Shown: positions 9,290-16,550 of the stretch, piece by piece
Numbering within the stretch: the first letter of the stretch is position 1
How the letters are laid out: the number at the start of each line of letters is the position of its first letter
Assembly: GCF_006265095.1 (NCBI RefSeq)
Contig: NZ_VCNK01000020.1
Span: 124,001 to 188,000, forward strand
Direction: 5' to 3'
Source of the DNA: Phaeobacter sp. B1627
GTDB lineage: Bacteria; Pseudomonadota; Alphaproteobacteria; Rhodobacterales; Rhodobacteraceae
DNA length: 64,000 nucleotides
Made by a program: the position numbers and the translations under genes
Notes under the pieces: generated by a model
Database searches by the model: none
The model's input: the letters and a program-made list of their open reading frames with translations, nothing else
What the model was told of the DNA's origin: nothing

Positions 9290-10489
9290 CTAATCAATAC
9301 GGATGGTGCGCGACAAGGTGCCGATAATGTCGTGCCCATCCCAAATCAGCGAAAAATCCAGGGTCTTTCCAATCGGCACCACCCGGTCAACTCCGCGCGC
9401 TCGTGCCTTGATCAGGCATTGCCGAATTTGCTGCGGATCCAGGCCGAAATAGGAAAGGGTTTGAATCCGGCGCGGCAGGCTAGCAAAGAGCTGATCGATC
9501 TCGGTCACCTGAGTTTCGACGAAACATCCATGGCCAGGATTGCCCTGGAACACATGTTCAGAAATCTCCGGAACCCATGTGCGCACGGCCAGATTGCTCG
9601 TTGAATGCATCCGGGTGTTGGGCACCGTGGCCGCGATCTGCATCGCGAATTCCAGCTTGTTGACCGCCGCAATCGGCTTCAGGACAAACTGCTCTGCCAG
9701 CAGATTTTCCAGCCGCGACCAGAAATCCGCCTGCGCCTCTTCGACCGCCTCGCCGCACCAGATCACCGCGCGCGGGGCGGAACAGGCATTCTGGTCATAG
9801 AGGTAGGTGTCATTGTAGAAGCCGCGCAGCGTTTGGTCCTTGCTGTCCGCCGACAGCCAGGCATCGGCATGGATGAGCGCCGCCGAACTGCGATCGGCAA
9901 ACACCAGATCAGAGGCATGGGCCGGGATAGCATGGGTGCGGATCGCATTGATCGTCGTGTCTCCGCCCCAGATCACCCGAACGTCGCAGAGCCGACTGAG
10001 CCTGGATGTCACGTCTGAGACCTCACGGGCGTAGCGCAGAAGACATATGGCATCTCTGAACGCTTCGAACTCCGGCTCCGACAGAACCTGGCTCAGCGTT
10101 TCACAGAGCAGGTCCACCCGCCTGTCACCACCCGACGGCAGGCGGACGACATTGGCATTGCCGGCGAGAAGCCCGGCCACGAGGGAAAAGGCAAACATGG
10201 TCGGCACGTTGGACGGAGCGATGTGGAATACCAATCCGCGCCCCATCCGGCAGGTGCCTTCGGGCGCCGCAGCAAGCCCCGGCACCGTCCGGCACCAGGA
10301 GGCGAACGCCATCACGTCGGGATAGGTCATGACCTCGGGCTCCGACAAAAGCTGGCGTGCCCAGCGCGACAACAGAGCCAGAACTTCCGGATCCACCGAG
10401 GGACGCGGCGGCACCGCTTTGATGGACTCCAGCCGCGCTGGCCCGACAAGGATTTGAACGTCAGCTTGCTCTGGCGTAGCCGTCAACAT
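9290..10489 (-). CDS. LuxC-like acyl reductase (NADPH-dependent fatty acyl/thioester reductase)
   Basis: A 399-residue protein with the LuxC motif DQNACSAP, Cys236 being the expected acyl-accepting nucleophile. It also has FHIAPSNVPTMFAFSL and NVVRLPSGGD of the aldehyde-dehydrogenase-like nucleotide fold. LuxC reduces an acyl group, delivered as thioester or by LuxE, to the aldehyde with NADPH. Start at 10489 is chosen because GAAGGG lies eight bases upstream, giving a 29-base overlap with the LuxE-like gene. Neighbours suggest it reduces an acid activated by the LuxE-like or A-T protein. Canonical luxAB are absent. Confidence 0.85.
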   Translation of the reverse strand: MLTATPEQADVQILVGPARLESIKAVPPRPSVDPEVLALLSRWARQLLSEPEVMTYPDVMAFASWCRTVPGLAAAPEGTCRMGRGLVFHIAPSNVPTMFAFSLVAGLLAGNANVVRLPSGGDRRVDLLCETLSQVLSEPEFEAFRDAICLLRYAREVSDVTSRLSRLCDVRVIWGGDTTINAIRTHAIPAHASDLVFADRSSAALIHADAWLSADSKDQTLRGFYNDTYLYDQNACSAPRAVIWCGEAVEEAQADFWSRLENLLAEQFVLKPIAAVNKLEFAMQIAATVPNTRMHSTSNLAVRTWVPEISEHVFQGNPGHGCFVETQVTEIDQLFASLPRRIQTLSYFGLDPQQIRQCLIKARARGVDRVVPIGKTLDFSLIWDGHDIIGTLSRTIRID

Positions 10490-11561
10490 CACCGCATCCC
10501 TTCGCGTCTGCCGCTTCCAGACGGCCAAATATTCGGAAATATTTCCCGCTCCAGCCGCAAGGGCAGTCATCTTCTCCCAAGAGCATGCCCTCATCCTCGG
10601 TCAACAGACTGTGGCCCGGATACGATCGGGGCAACACTGACATGACCTGCGCGATGCCAGTTTCGCCGGGGCCACAGACCGAAAAGTCCCGCGGCCGCCG
10701 AAACAGGATGTCCGAAAAGCAACTCGTGTGTAGATGCCCCTGCTCGCATTCCAGAAAAATCGAGCCCATTTGCTCGACCATGCCATAGTAGTTGTGGATG
10801 CGCGTCAGCCCGCTGACGGCCGCCACATCGGCCCGAAACTGCGCATCGCCAATGTTCCGCGCGGCGAGCGTCTTCCATCCTCCCCCATGCACAAGAATGC
10901 CCTGAGCAAGATCGAAACGCTGGCTGCTGCGGAGCAGGGGTTCGATGACATGGCCATAGATAATACTTGTGAACCCATAGACGAGGTAACGGTCGCCGTC
11001 TGTACGCTCCAGAAAGGCGTGGATAGCGCCGGGATCGAGCTTCAAGTCATGATCCAGGGCGAAGCTGCGAAACTTTCCGAGCATCGAAAACCCCTGTACG
11101 CCGCCAGCGCGCCCCGACACCCGAGAATCGGTCGGATCGGCAAGCGTGTTGGGGGAGTCCAGAATAAGGACCGGAACGGATTTTCGCCCAGCCAGGACGC
11201 CGAGCGTGCACAAAAGAGCGCGGAGTTGGTCCATCGCAGTTGACTGGTCCAGCATCACCCGGCTTCTCGGCCCGCCGGTGGTCCCGGACGACACGAGTGT
11301 CCGAGACACTTCCTCTGGCGGCACAGAAGCCAGGCTGAGCAACTTGAAGATATTCGCAGGCACAAAGGGCACATCTTCCAGCGCTTGAAACGATGGGGCC
11401 CGACAGTTGGCCGCTACGAGCATTCGGGCGTATTCCGGGCAACTCCGGGCGTGATGCTCCGTCAGTTCTTGCATGAGTTCGAGGAACTGCGTCCGTTTCC
11501 AGGATTTGCCCTGACCGAAAGGCGCCAGGCTAAAAACGTCGTTTCTGTCCAACGTGATCAT
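10461..11561 (-). CDS. LuxE-like acyl-protein synthetase
   Basis: A 366-residue protein of the LuxE/acyl-protein synthetase family, an ANL-fold relative, with the phosphate-binding loop SSGTTGGPRSR, the NYYGMVEQMG region equivalent to adenylation motif A5 and a C-terminal CPCGWSGKYFRIFGR block. LuxE adenylates a fatty acid and passes it to LuxC. It is the first gene of the leftward operon luxE-like, luxC-like, A-T protein. The ATG at 11561 is preceded only by a weak purine tract. Whether the substrate is a fatty acid cannot be told. Confidence 0.85.
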   Translation of the reverse strand: MITLDRNDVFSLAPFGQGKSWKRTQFLELMQELTEHHARSCPEYARMLVAANCRAPSFQALEDVPFVPANIFKLLSLASVPPEEVSRTLVSSGTTGGPRSRVMLDQSTAMDQLRALLCTLGVLAGRKSVPVLILDSPNTLADPTDSRVSGRAGGVQGFSMLGKFRSFALDHDLKLDPGAIHAFLERTDGDRYLVYGFTSIIYGHVIEPLLRSSQRFDLAQGILVHGGGWKTLAARNIGDAQFRADVAAVSGLTRIHNYYGMVEQMGSIFLECEQGHLHTSCFSDILFRRPRDFSVCGPGETGIAQVMSVLPRSYPGHSLLTEDEGMLLGEDDCPCGWSGKYFRIFGRLEAADAKGCGDVDGYARAS

Positions 11562-11877
11562 TCCAACGGTAAGGGCTTCTGCAAGGGGCAGTAAAAATTA
11601 ATCCTTTAAGATGTAGAGCCTGCAGCATGACGCGTCGCAGCGCAACCCACAATTTAATTCCTCTTCAGATCCGCAAGCGCCCCCTCATGTGTCGACATGC
11701 GGCGCGCGATTGAGAAAGCAGAGGCGAAGAAACTGACATATGGCCTTTTTTGTTGCAGTTTTGTGTGAATTCTGGCCCATCCGTCGGGATTTTCACGTCT
11801 GGGTAAAATCGTAAACTGGCTAGACAGGTTCCGGAAAAAGATGTCCTTTAGGTTGAGTTGTGGGAGATTTCCAAACG
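11562..11877. promoter_or_regulatory. Divergent promoter region, LuxE-like operon versus aminotransferase
   Basis: These 316 bases lie between divergent start codons and are AT-rich at 11590-11665 and 11735-11830. A small inverted repeat CATGT-GTCG-ACATG stands at 11686-11699, near the middle, and could be an operator; five-base arms are too short to be sure. No gene is seen. Confidence 0.4.
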
Positions 11878-13218
11878 ATGCAAACCCTGATGTTCAAGAA
11901 GTCCTCGGAGGAAAAAAAACTCCTGAAGTCCAAGCTGCCTCTCGGCACGCACTACAGCTTTCGTATCCCTTGGGAAGCGCGTCAGGTCTATTTCACCCAC
12001 GCCCGAAAATCACGGATCTGGGACGTGGACGGGAACGAACATCTCGACCTTTTCGGGAAATTCGGAGCCAATATCCTGGGCCACAACTTGCCACAGTACA
12101 ACGAAGCGCTCATAGACGCGCTGGGCCAAGTGAGCGCGGCGAACCTCGGCGTCATTGATCGCACTGCTGTCGAGCTGATTTGCGACTGCGTTCCCTGCGC
12201 GGAAATGGTCAGGTTCTCGCTCTCGGGAACCGAGGCCGTTCTCAATGCACTGCGCCTGGCGCGCGCATACACAGGAAGAAACAAGTTTGTGCGTTTCGAA
12301 GGCCATTACCACGGCAATGCGGATAACCTGATGGGCGGGCGCGCGGGACCAAAGGCAAACCCTGCGCCCGAGGAGTTTGAGGGCGACTTCTACGGTACCG
12401 GCGGCAAAGCCACAGACATCGCGCAGCATCAGTCCTTCCTTATCCCGTGGAACGACATCGAGCGGCTGCAGCATCTGGTCGAGACCAAAGGCCATGAAAT
12501 CGCTGCGATCCTGATGGAGCCGATCAACATCAATGGTGGCGGGCGCCACCCTGCCCCTGGCTATCTGAAAGCCGTGCGTGCGCTCTGTGATAGACATGGC
12601 ATCGTCTTGATCTTTGACGAAGTGATAACCGGCTTTCGCCTTGGTCTCGGCGGTGCGCAAGACATGCTGGGAGTGACGCCTGATCTAACCACATTGGGCA
12701 AGGCTATGTCCGGGGGCGCCGTGCCGGTATCAGCCGTTGCTGGCCGGCGAAAGATCATGTCGCTAATTGAAAGCCGAAAAGTCTCTCATGGGGGGACATT
12801 CAACGGCTATCAGCTCGGTCTGGCAGCGGTGATCGCGACCCTATCCTACCTGCGTTCAAATCCCCAATCGCTCTATGGCAACATGATCGACCATATGCGG
12901 TTGTGTCAGGACCATCTTCGCTCAGAGGGCCAAGCCTATGGAATTCCACTGTCAATTACGGGCGAACCGGCCTGTTCGGTGTTTTCATACGCGCCGACCC
13001 AGGCCGATGAAGCGCCAGACCCGAAAGCACAGTTCTTTCGCGCCAACGCCGTCAAGCTGATCGGTGAAGCCATGGCAGAGAAAGGGGTCCTCCTGTCCAA
13101 CCTGAACCGGCTCTATGGCAATGTCTCACTTGAAAGCGAGGACGTTGATCTGTTCCGAGAGCGTACGACGCAAGCGTTTGAGAAAGTCGCAGCCTTCGCC
13201 GCACGGTTCAAGGCTTAA
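11878..13218 (+). CDS. Glutamate-1-semialdehyde 2,1-aminomutase-like class III aminotransferase
   Basis: A 446-residue PLP enzyme of the HemL-like branch: GTHYSFRIPW, FSLSGTEAVLNALRLAR, GHYHGN, FDEVITGFR (PLP-binding Asp) and TLGKAMSGG, with Lys275 as the Schiff-base lysine. I prefer the ATG at 11878, eleven bases after GGAG, over a GTG six codons upstream. Housekeeping HemL is unlikely because the protein is embedded with LuxC/LuxE/NRPS-like genes. HemL-like enzymes in secondary metabolism transaminate aldehydes or act as aminomutases. It could convert the aldehyde released by the LuxC-like reductase into an amine. Confidence 0.85.
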   Translation: MQTLMFKKSSEEKKLLKSKLPLGTHYSFRIPWEARQVYFTHARKSRIWDVDGNEHLDLFGKFGANILGHNLPQYNEALIDALGQVSAANLGVIDRTAVELICDCVPCAEMVRFSLSGTEAVLNALRLARAYTGRNKFVRFEGHYHGNADNLMGGRAGPKANPAPEEFEGDFYGTGGKATDIAQHQSFLIPWNDIERLQHLVETKGHEIAAILMEPININGGGRHPAPGYLKAVRALCDRHGIVLIFDEVITGFRLGLGGAQDMLGVTPDLTTLGKAMSGGAVPVSAVAGRRKIMSLIESRKVSHGGTFNGYQLGLAAVIATLSYLRSNPQSLYGNMIDHMRLCQDHLRSEGQAYGIPLSITGEPACSVFSYAPTQADEAPDPKAQFFRANAVKLIGEAMAEKGVLLSNLNRLYGNVSLESEDVDLFRERTTQAFEKVAAFAARFKA

Positions 13219-13510
13219 GGGATCCAGATAGAGCCCCGACAGTGCCGGAATTCGTTCAATTGCACCTGGGACAGGTGCCTCGGATTGGACGGGTGAAAAC
13301 CGTGTCAACGTCGGGCTGAATCACGGGCAACGATGGGGCGTGGGACTTGCAAGACATGTTCAGGATGGTACATTTCGGCCAGTTCAATGGCAGCTACTCA
13401 TCTTGCCAGCCGACTTCGCCGCCCTCCTATCGTTCCTGTCGAAGGATGGGTCTGACCGTGGAAACAGTGCGAGATCGTTCCAGAACGCTAGACCCAAAGA
13501 AAGGACAGAC
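13219..13510. other. Intergenic region without a recognised feature
   Basis: About 290 bases between the aminotransferase and a small gene. I see no hairpin followed by T residues and no coding frame with a start signal; a promoter for the downstream small gene is expected but not identified. Confidence 0.35.
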
Positions 13511-13726
13511 ATGGCGACCGTGGTGGACTTCAAGCGATACGTCGATGACTTTGCAAAGCTCGAGAACGGTGCGACGATCAGTATCGGAACGACCGGATTT
13601 TCAGGCGACGGGAACAGGCTCTTTCTGAACTTCAACGACGTGGGGATACTGTTTTCCCACGACGATGCCGCTGCGTTTCTTGAGGCCGCTGCACGCGCGG
13701 CAAACCGGCTTGGTTACGAAACCTAG
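13511..13726 (+). CDS. Small hypothetical protein, 71 residues
   Basis: ATG at 13511 follows an AAAGAAAGGA ribosome-binding site six bases away. The product is a soluble alpha/beta-looking peptide beginning MATVVDFKRYVDDFAK and ending LEAAARAANRLGYET; it has no signal peptide or membrane segment. I do not recognise the family. It is separate from the biosynthetic genes and convergent to an aminotransferase gene. The ribosome-binding site and balanced composition support it being real. Confidence 0.6.
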   Translation: MATVVDFKRYVDDFAKLENGATISIGTTGFSGDGNRLFLNFNDVGILFSHDDAAAFLEAAARAANRLGYET

Positions 13727-13802
13727 GGGATCGCGACCCGGGGCATTGCCAATTCACTTTTTGTGAAATGAAGAGCGCCGCTCATCATTGCTAAACCCCA
13801 CA

Positions 13803-14999
13803 TTATGCGTCAGGCTCCGGGTCGAGCACCACCGATTGGGCAAAGGTTGATATTCTGTCAACAGCCTGCGCCATGGCGTCATCCGGTATGGTCAGCGCGA
13901 TGCGGACCCAATCGATCATGTGTTCTCCGAAGGAGGACCCCGGCATGACCGCAACGCCGGTCTGCTCCAGCAATGTCCAGGCGAAGCTATCGCAATCCAT
14001 CCCGAGCGGGCTGACATCGACCAATGCAAACATACCCGCGTCAGGACGATGGACCCGCAGATCGGTTTCTGCCTGCAACCGGTCGGCGAGATAGGCAGCC
14101 CGTGCCGCGTAGCGTTTGGCCATTCCCGCAGCAACCGGGGACCCCTCCCTGATCGCAGCTGCCGTCATGTCCGCAATGAAGGGCTGATTTCCAAACAACA
14201 TGGTTTCGGACACGGGAAGCAGCGCATCCATGAACGCCTTTGGGCCGATTGCCCAGCCGCTCCGCAGGCCCGGCGCCGCATGGGATTTCGAAATTGAGGC
14301 GACAGCAATCACCCGGTCCGCGACGTCCGGCAACGACAAAGGTGATATGAATTCGGTCCCCTCAAAGACCAGATCCTCGTATACTTCGTCCGAGATCAGC
14401 CAGAGATCATGTTTCACCGCCAGCGCCGCGATTGCCTCCACTTCCTGCTTTTGCAGGATTGCCCCGGTCGGGTTGTGGGGCGTGTTGAGCAAAATGGCGC
14501 GTGTCTTTTCCGTGATGCGTTCAGCGACATCCTCGGCCTGCATGCGAAACCCATGTTCCGCGCGCAGCGGTACAGGCACCATGTCGGCGCCAGTCGATCG
14601 GATCACACCTTCGTAGGTGGCATATAGCGGATCGCCGACGAGAACGTTGTCGCCTGTCTCGGCCACCCCCTGCATGACAGCATAGAGCGCGGTCTGCGTC
14701 CCAGGAAAACAAAGCACATTGTCGCGGTCAAACGTCCTGCCGCGGCGCTGGGCATAGGCTTCTGCCAGCGCGTCCCGCAGATCATCTTCGCCGCGACCGT
14801 TGGAGTATTGTGTTCTGCCTGCCCGAAGTGCAGAGATCGCATGGTCGGCCAGTTGGTCTGGCAAAGGAACGTCGGGCTCACCGATTGTCATCTCGATGAT
14901 ATCCGCGCCGCGCTCCCGACGCTCCCGCGCAGCCAGATGCAGGTCCCATTTCGCGCCGCCCAAGCCCGCCAGCCGCTGTGTGATAGAAGTGGTTCTCAT
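13803..14999 (-). CDS. Pyridoxal-phosphate class I/II aminotransferase (AspC-like)
   Basis: A 398-residue fold-type I aminotransferase: MTIGEPDVPLP, NTPHNPTGAIL (PLP-contacting Asn), SDEVYEDL and SISKSHAAPGLRSGW with Lys238 as Schiff-base residue and the substrate-binding Arg downstream. Start at 14999 is chosen after AGAGAG eight bases upstream; an ATG eleven codons earlier lies in a structured leader. Specificity among aspartate, alanine, arginine-pyruvate and others is undetermined. An 11-base inverted repeat stands just upstream. Confidence 0.85.
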   Translation of the reverse strand: MRTTSITQRLAGLGGAKWDLHLAARERRERGADIIEMTIGEPDVPLPDQLADHAISALRAGRTQYSNGRGEDDLRDALAEAYAQRRGRTFDRDNVLCFPGTQTALYAVMQGVAETGDNVLVGDPLYATYEGVIRSTGADMVPVPLRAEHGFRMQAEDVAERITEKTRAILLNTPHNPTGAILQKQEVEAIAALAVKHDLWLISDEVYEDLVFEGTEFISPLSLPDVADRVIAVASISKSHAAPGLRSGWAIGPKAFMDALLPVSETMLFGNQPFIADMTAAAIREGSPVAAGMAKRYAARAAYLADRLQAETDLRVHRPDAGMFALVDVSPLGMDCDSFAWTLLEQTGVAVMPGSSFGEHMIDWVRIALTIPDDAMAQAVDRISTFAQSVVLDPEPDA

Positions 15000-15021
15000 C
15001 CGTGAAACTCTCTGAAGTCGC

Positions 15022-15057
15022 AGGTTCTGCAAGGCGAGTGAGCGCTTTGCAGAACCT
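15022..15057 (-). promoter_or_regulatory. Perfect 11-base inverted repeat in the leader of the aminotransferase gene
   Basis: AGGTTCTGCAA (15022-15032) and TTGCAGAACCT (15047-15057) are exact complements separated by 14 bases. The element begins 22 bases before the chosen start codon of the leftward aminotransferase. It could be an operator for a dimeric regulator or a leader hairpin close to the ribosome-binding site. Palindrome seen; function inferred. Confidence 0.5.
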
Positions 15058-15248
15058 TGTTATACATCTGTGCGATAAAAATATAGATGGCTTTCCGCAG
15101 CAATGCGATCAGGCATCTCTTTCCGCTCACGGATTGATCGGAACCTTTTTCTGTATCTCTGTTTGACAGCCGCCCGGGCCGACGGTGCTGACCCGTGTCA
15201 GCTCCTGTCGATGCGGAGTTGCGGCGGGAAAAACGGGGCAGCAGCGCT

Positions 15249-16289
15249 CTAGTTGAGAACCTTGAACTCGATGCGACGGTTCTTCGCCCGGTTTTCCACG
15301 GTGTCATTGCCGACCAGAGGCCTTGTTTCGCCATAGCCGACCGGCACCAACCTGGATTGGGATGCTCCTTTTTCCATCAAGTACTTGGCGACAGCCACTG
15401 CGCGTTGCCGACTGAGCTCCAGGTTCCATTGCGCTTTGCCCCAGGCATCGGTGTGGCCTGCTACTTCTACCTTCATATCCGGGCAGCGGTTCACCACGTC
15501 CGCAAGCACATCAAGAAACGAGCGCGCCTCGGCCGTGATTGCGGCCGTATTCGGCGGGAAATTCAGGCTGCGGCTCTGAGACAGGATTTCGAACCGCCCT
15601 ACGCATTCATCGCGGTTGAATGTGCCAGTGGTCTCAAGCGCGGCCTGACTGCCCGATATCTGCGACGTGGCAACGCTCTGGAGGTTTTCCGAGCCGCTCC
15701 GCCGGAAATTCAGATCAAGACTGACGATCCCGACTGGTGTGATCGTCACGCTGGCCGCATCTTCCAGTTTCGACAAGCCGTTCAGAAGGTCGAAATCAGA
15801 CAGCGACAGAATGATCGGCTGGACAGTGGACACATTGATAGAATTCTCGTCCAGAAGGGTGACCGCGACCGGAGCCGTCAGATCAGCAACAACGCCGTGA
15901 AGGCTGAGCGTCACGGAGAGATCGATTATCTTCCGCTTGGTCTGGGATAAATCCGCAATCTGGTCCTGCGGAATGGAGGCCTTGATAACCGCCTCTGCGT
16001 GCTTGAATGTCTCAAAGAACAGGAACCGCATACGGACGTTGCGCAGGTCAATCTTGGTGTCGACAGAATCCAGAGCGATCGTGATATTTGCATTCCCGGC
16101 GCCGTCAATTTCTCCTGCAAAGGACGCAAAACCGCTATATTCGGCAATCGTCCCTTTCTTGACCGAGAGAAAACCAATGGTTGACTGAGCTGTGTCCAGT
16201 TGCCATCCGCCCTCGAACGGGTTGGCGGATGCGCCGTGGCTGAATGACAGAAATGTCAATAATATCAGGTAGTAAATCCGTTTCAACAT
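15249..16289 (-). CDS. YceI-like domain fused to OmpA peptidoglycan-binding domain
   Basis: A 346-residue secreted protein. The signal peptide (about residues 1-22, ending GASAN) is followed by a YceI-like lipocalin region (GWQLDTAQSTIGFLSVKKG, then VDTKIDLRNVRMRFLFF, about 24-195). The C-terminal part (about 235-346) is OmpA-like, with VAGHTDAWGKAQWNLELSRQRA and NRAKNRRIEF, binding diaminopimelate peptidoglycan. YceI proteins bind isoprenoid-type lipids in the periplasm, and anchoring one to the wall is unusual. It is divergent from the caspase-like gene across 261 bases. Confidence 0.82.
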   Translation of the reverse strand: MLKRIYYLILLTFLSFSHGASANPFEGGWQLDTAQSTIGFLSVKKGTIAEYSGFASFAGEIDGAGNANITIALDSVDTKIDLRNVRMRFLFFETFKHAEAVIKASIPQDQIADLSQTKRKIIDLSVTLSLHGVVADLTAPVAVTLLDENSINVSTVQPIILSLSDFDLLNGLSKLEDAASVTITPVGIVSLDLNFRRSGSENLQSVATSQISGSQAALETTGTFNRDECVGRFEILSQSRSLNFPPNTAAITAEARSFLDVLADVVNRCPDMKVEVAGHTDAWGKAQWNLELSRQRAVAVAKYLMEKGASQSRLVPVGYGETRPLVGNDTVENRAKNRRIEFKVLN

Positions 16290-16550
16290 CCTTCGGCTTC
16301 CCTTTGAATCTTGCTGAATGCAAATAGGTGTCGGGCAAGTGTAGCATTTTCATCGCCACCAAGCTTGGGTTGATTGGCTTGGCTGTAGTATCGATTTGCA
16401 AAGACATGTAAATTACACGTTGAGAGATCCATGCTATATTGCCTGTGCGATGCCTGACTTGGTCTGCCGTGACTTGGGTTGACGTGAACTGGGCCAGCGT
16501 GACTTGGGCTGGCCGAACCGGCTTCGGCGTGGCGTTCTGAATGAACTGGG
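16290..16550. promoter_or_regulatory. Divergent promoter region, YceI-OmpA versus caspase-like gene
   Basis: 261 bases between divergent starts. The left half (16320-16445) is AT-rich and is the likely promoter zone; the right half contains the tandem 15-base repeat described separately. No reading frame of note. Confidence 0.4.
16456..16530 (+). repeat. Imperfect 15-base tandem repeat, about five units, upstream of the caspase-like gene
   Basis: Successive units GACTTGGTCTGCCGT, GACTTGGGTTGACGT, GAACTGGGCCAGCGT and GACTTGGGCTGGCCG, then a more diverged AACCGGCTTCGGCGT, run without gaps and end 20 bases before the start codon. They could lie in the 5' untranslated leader. The repeat is not in an open frame continuous with the gene, because a stop interrupts it. 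Confidence 0.65.

Noticed and set aside
6018-11561. Bioluminescence (lux) operon
   Set aside because: LuxC- and LuxE-like proteins are present, but no luxA/luxB pair or luxD; the single monooxygenase belongs to the wider LLM family.
11878-13218. Housekeeping HemL for tetrapyrrole synthesis
   Set aside because: Context is a biosynthetic cluster and the N-terminal part differs from what I expect for HemL; not proven by sequence alone.
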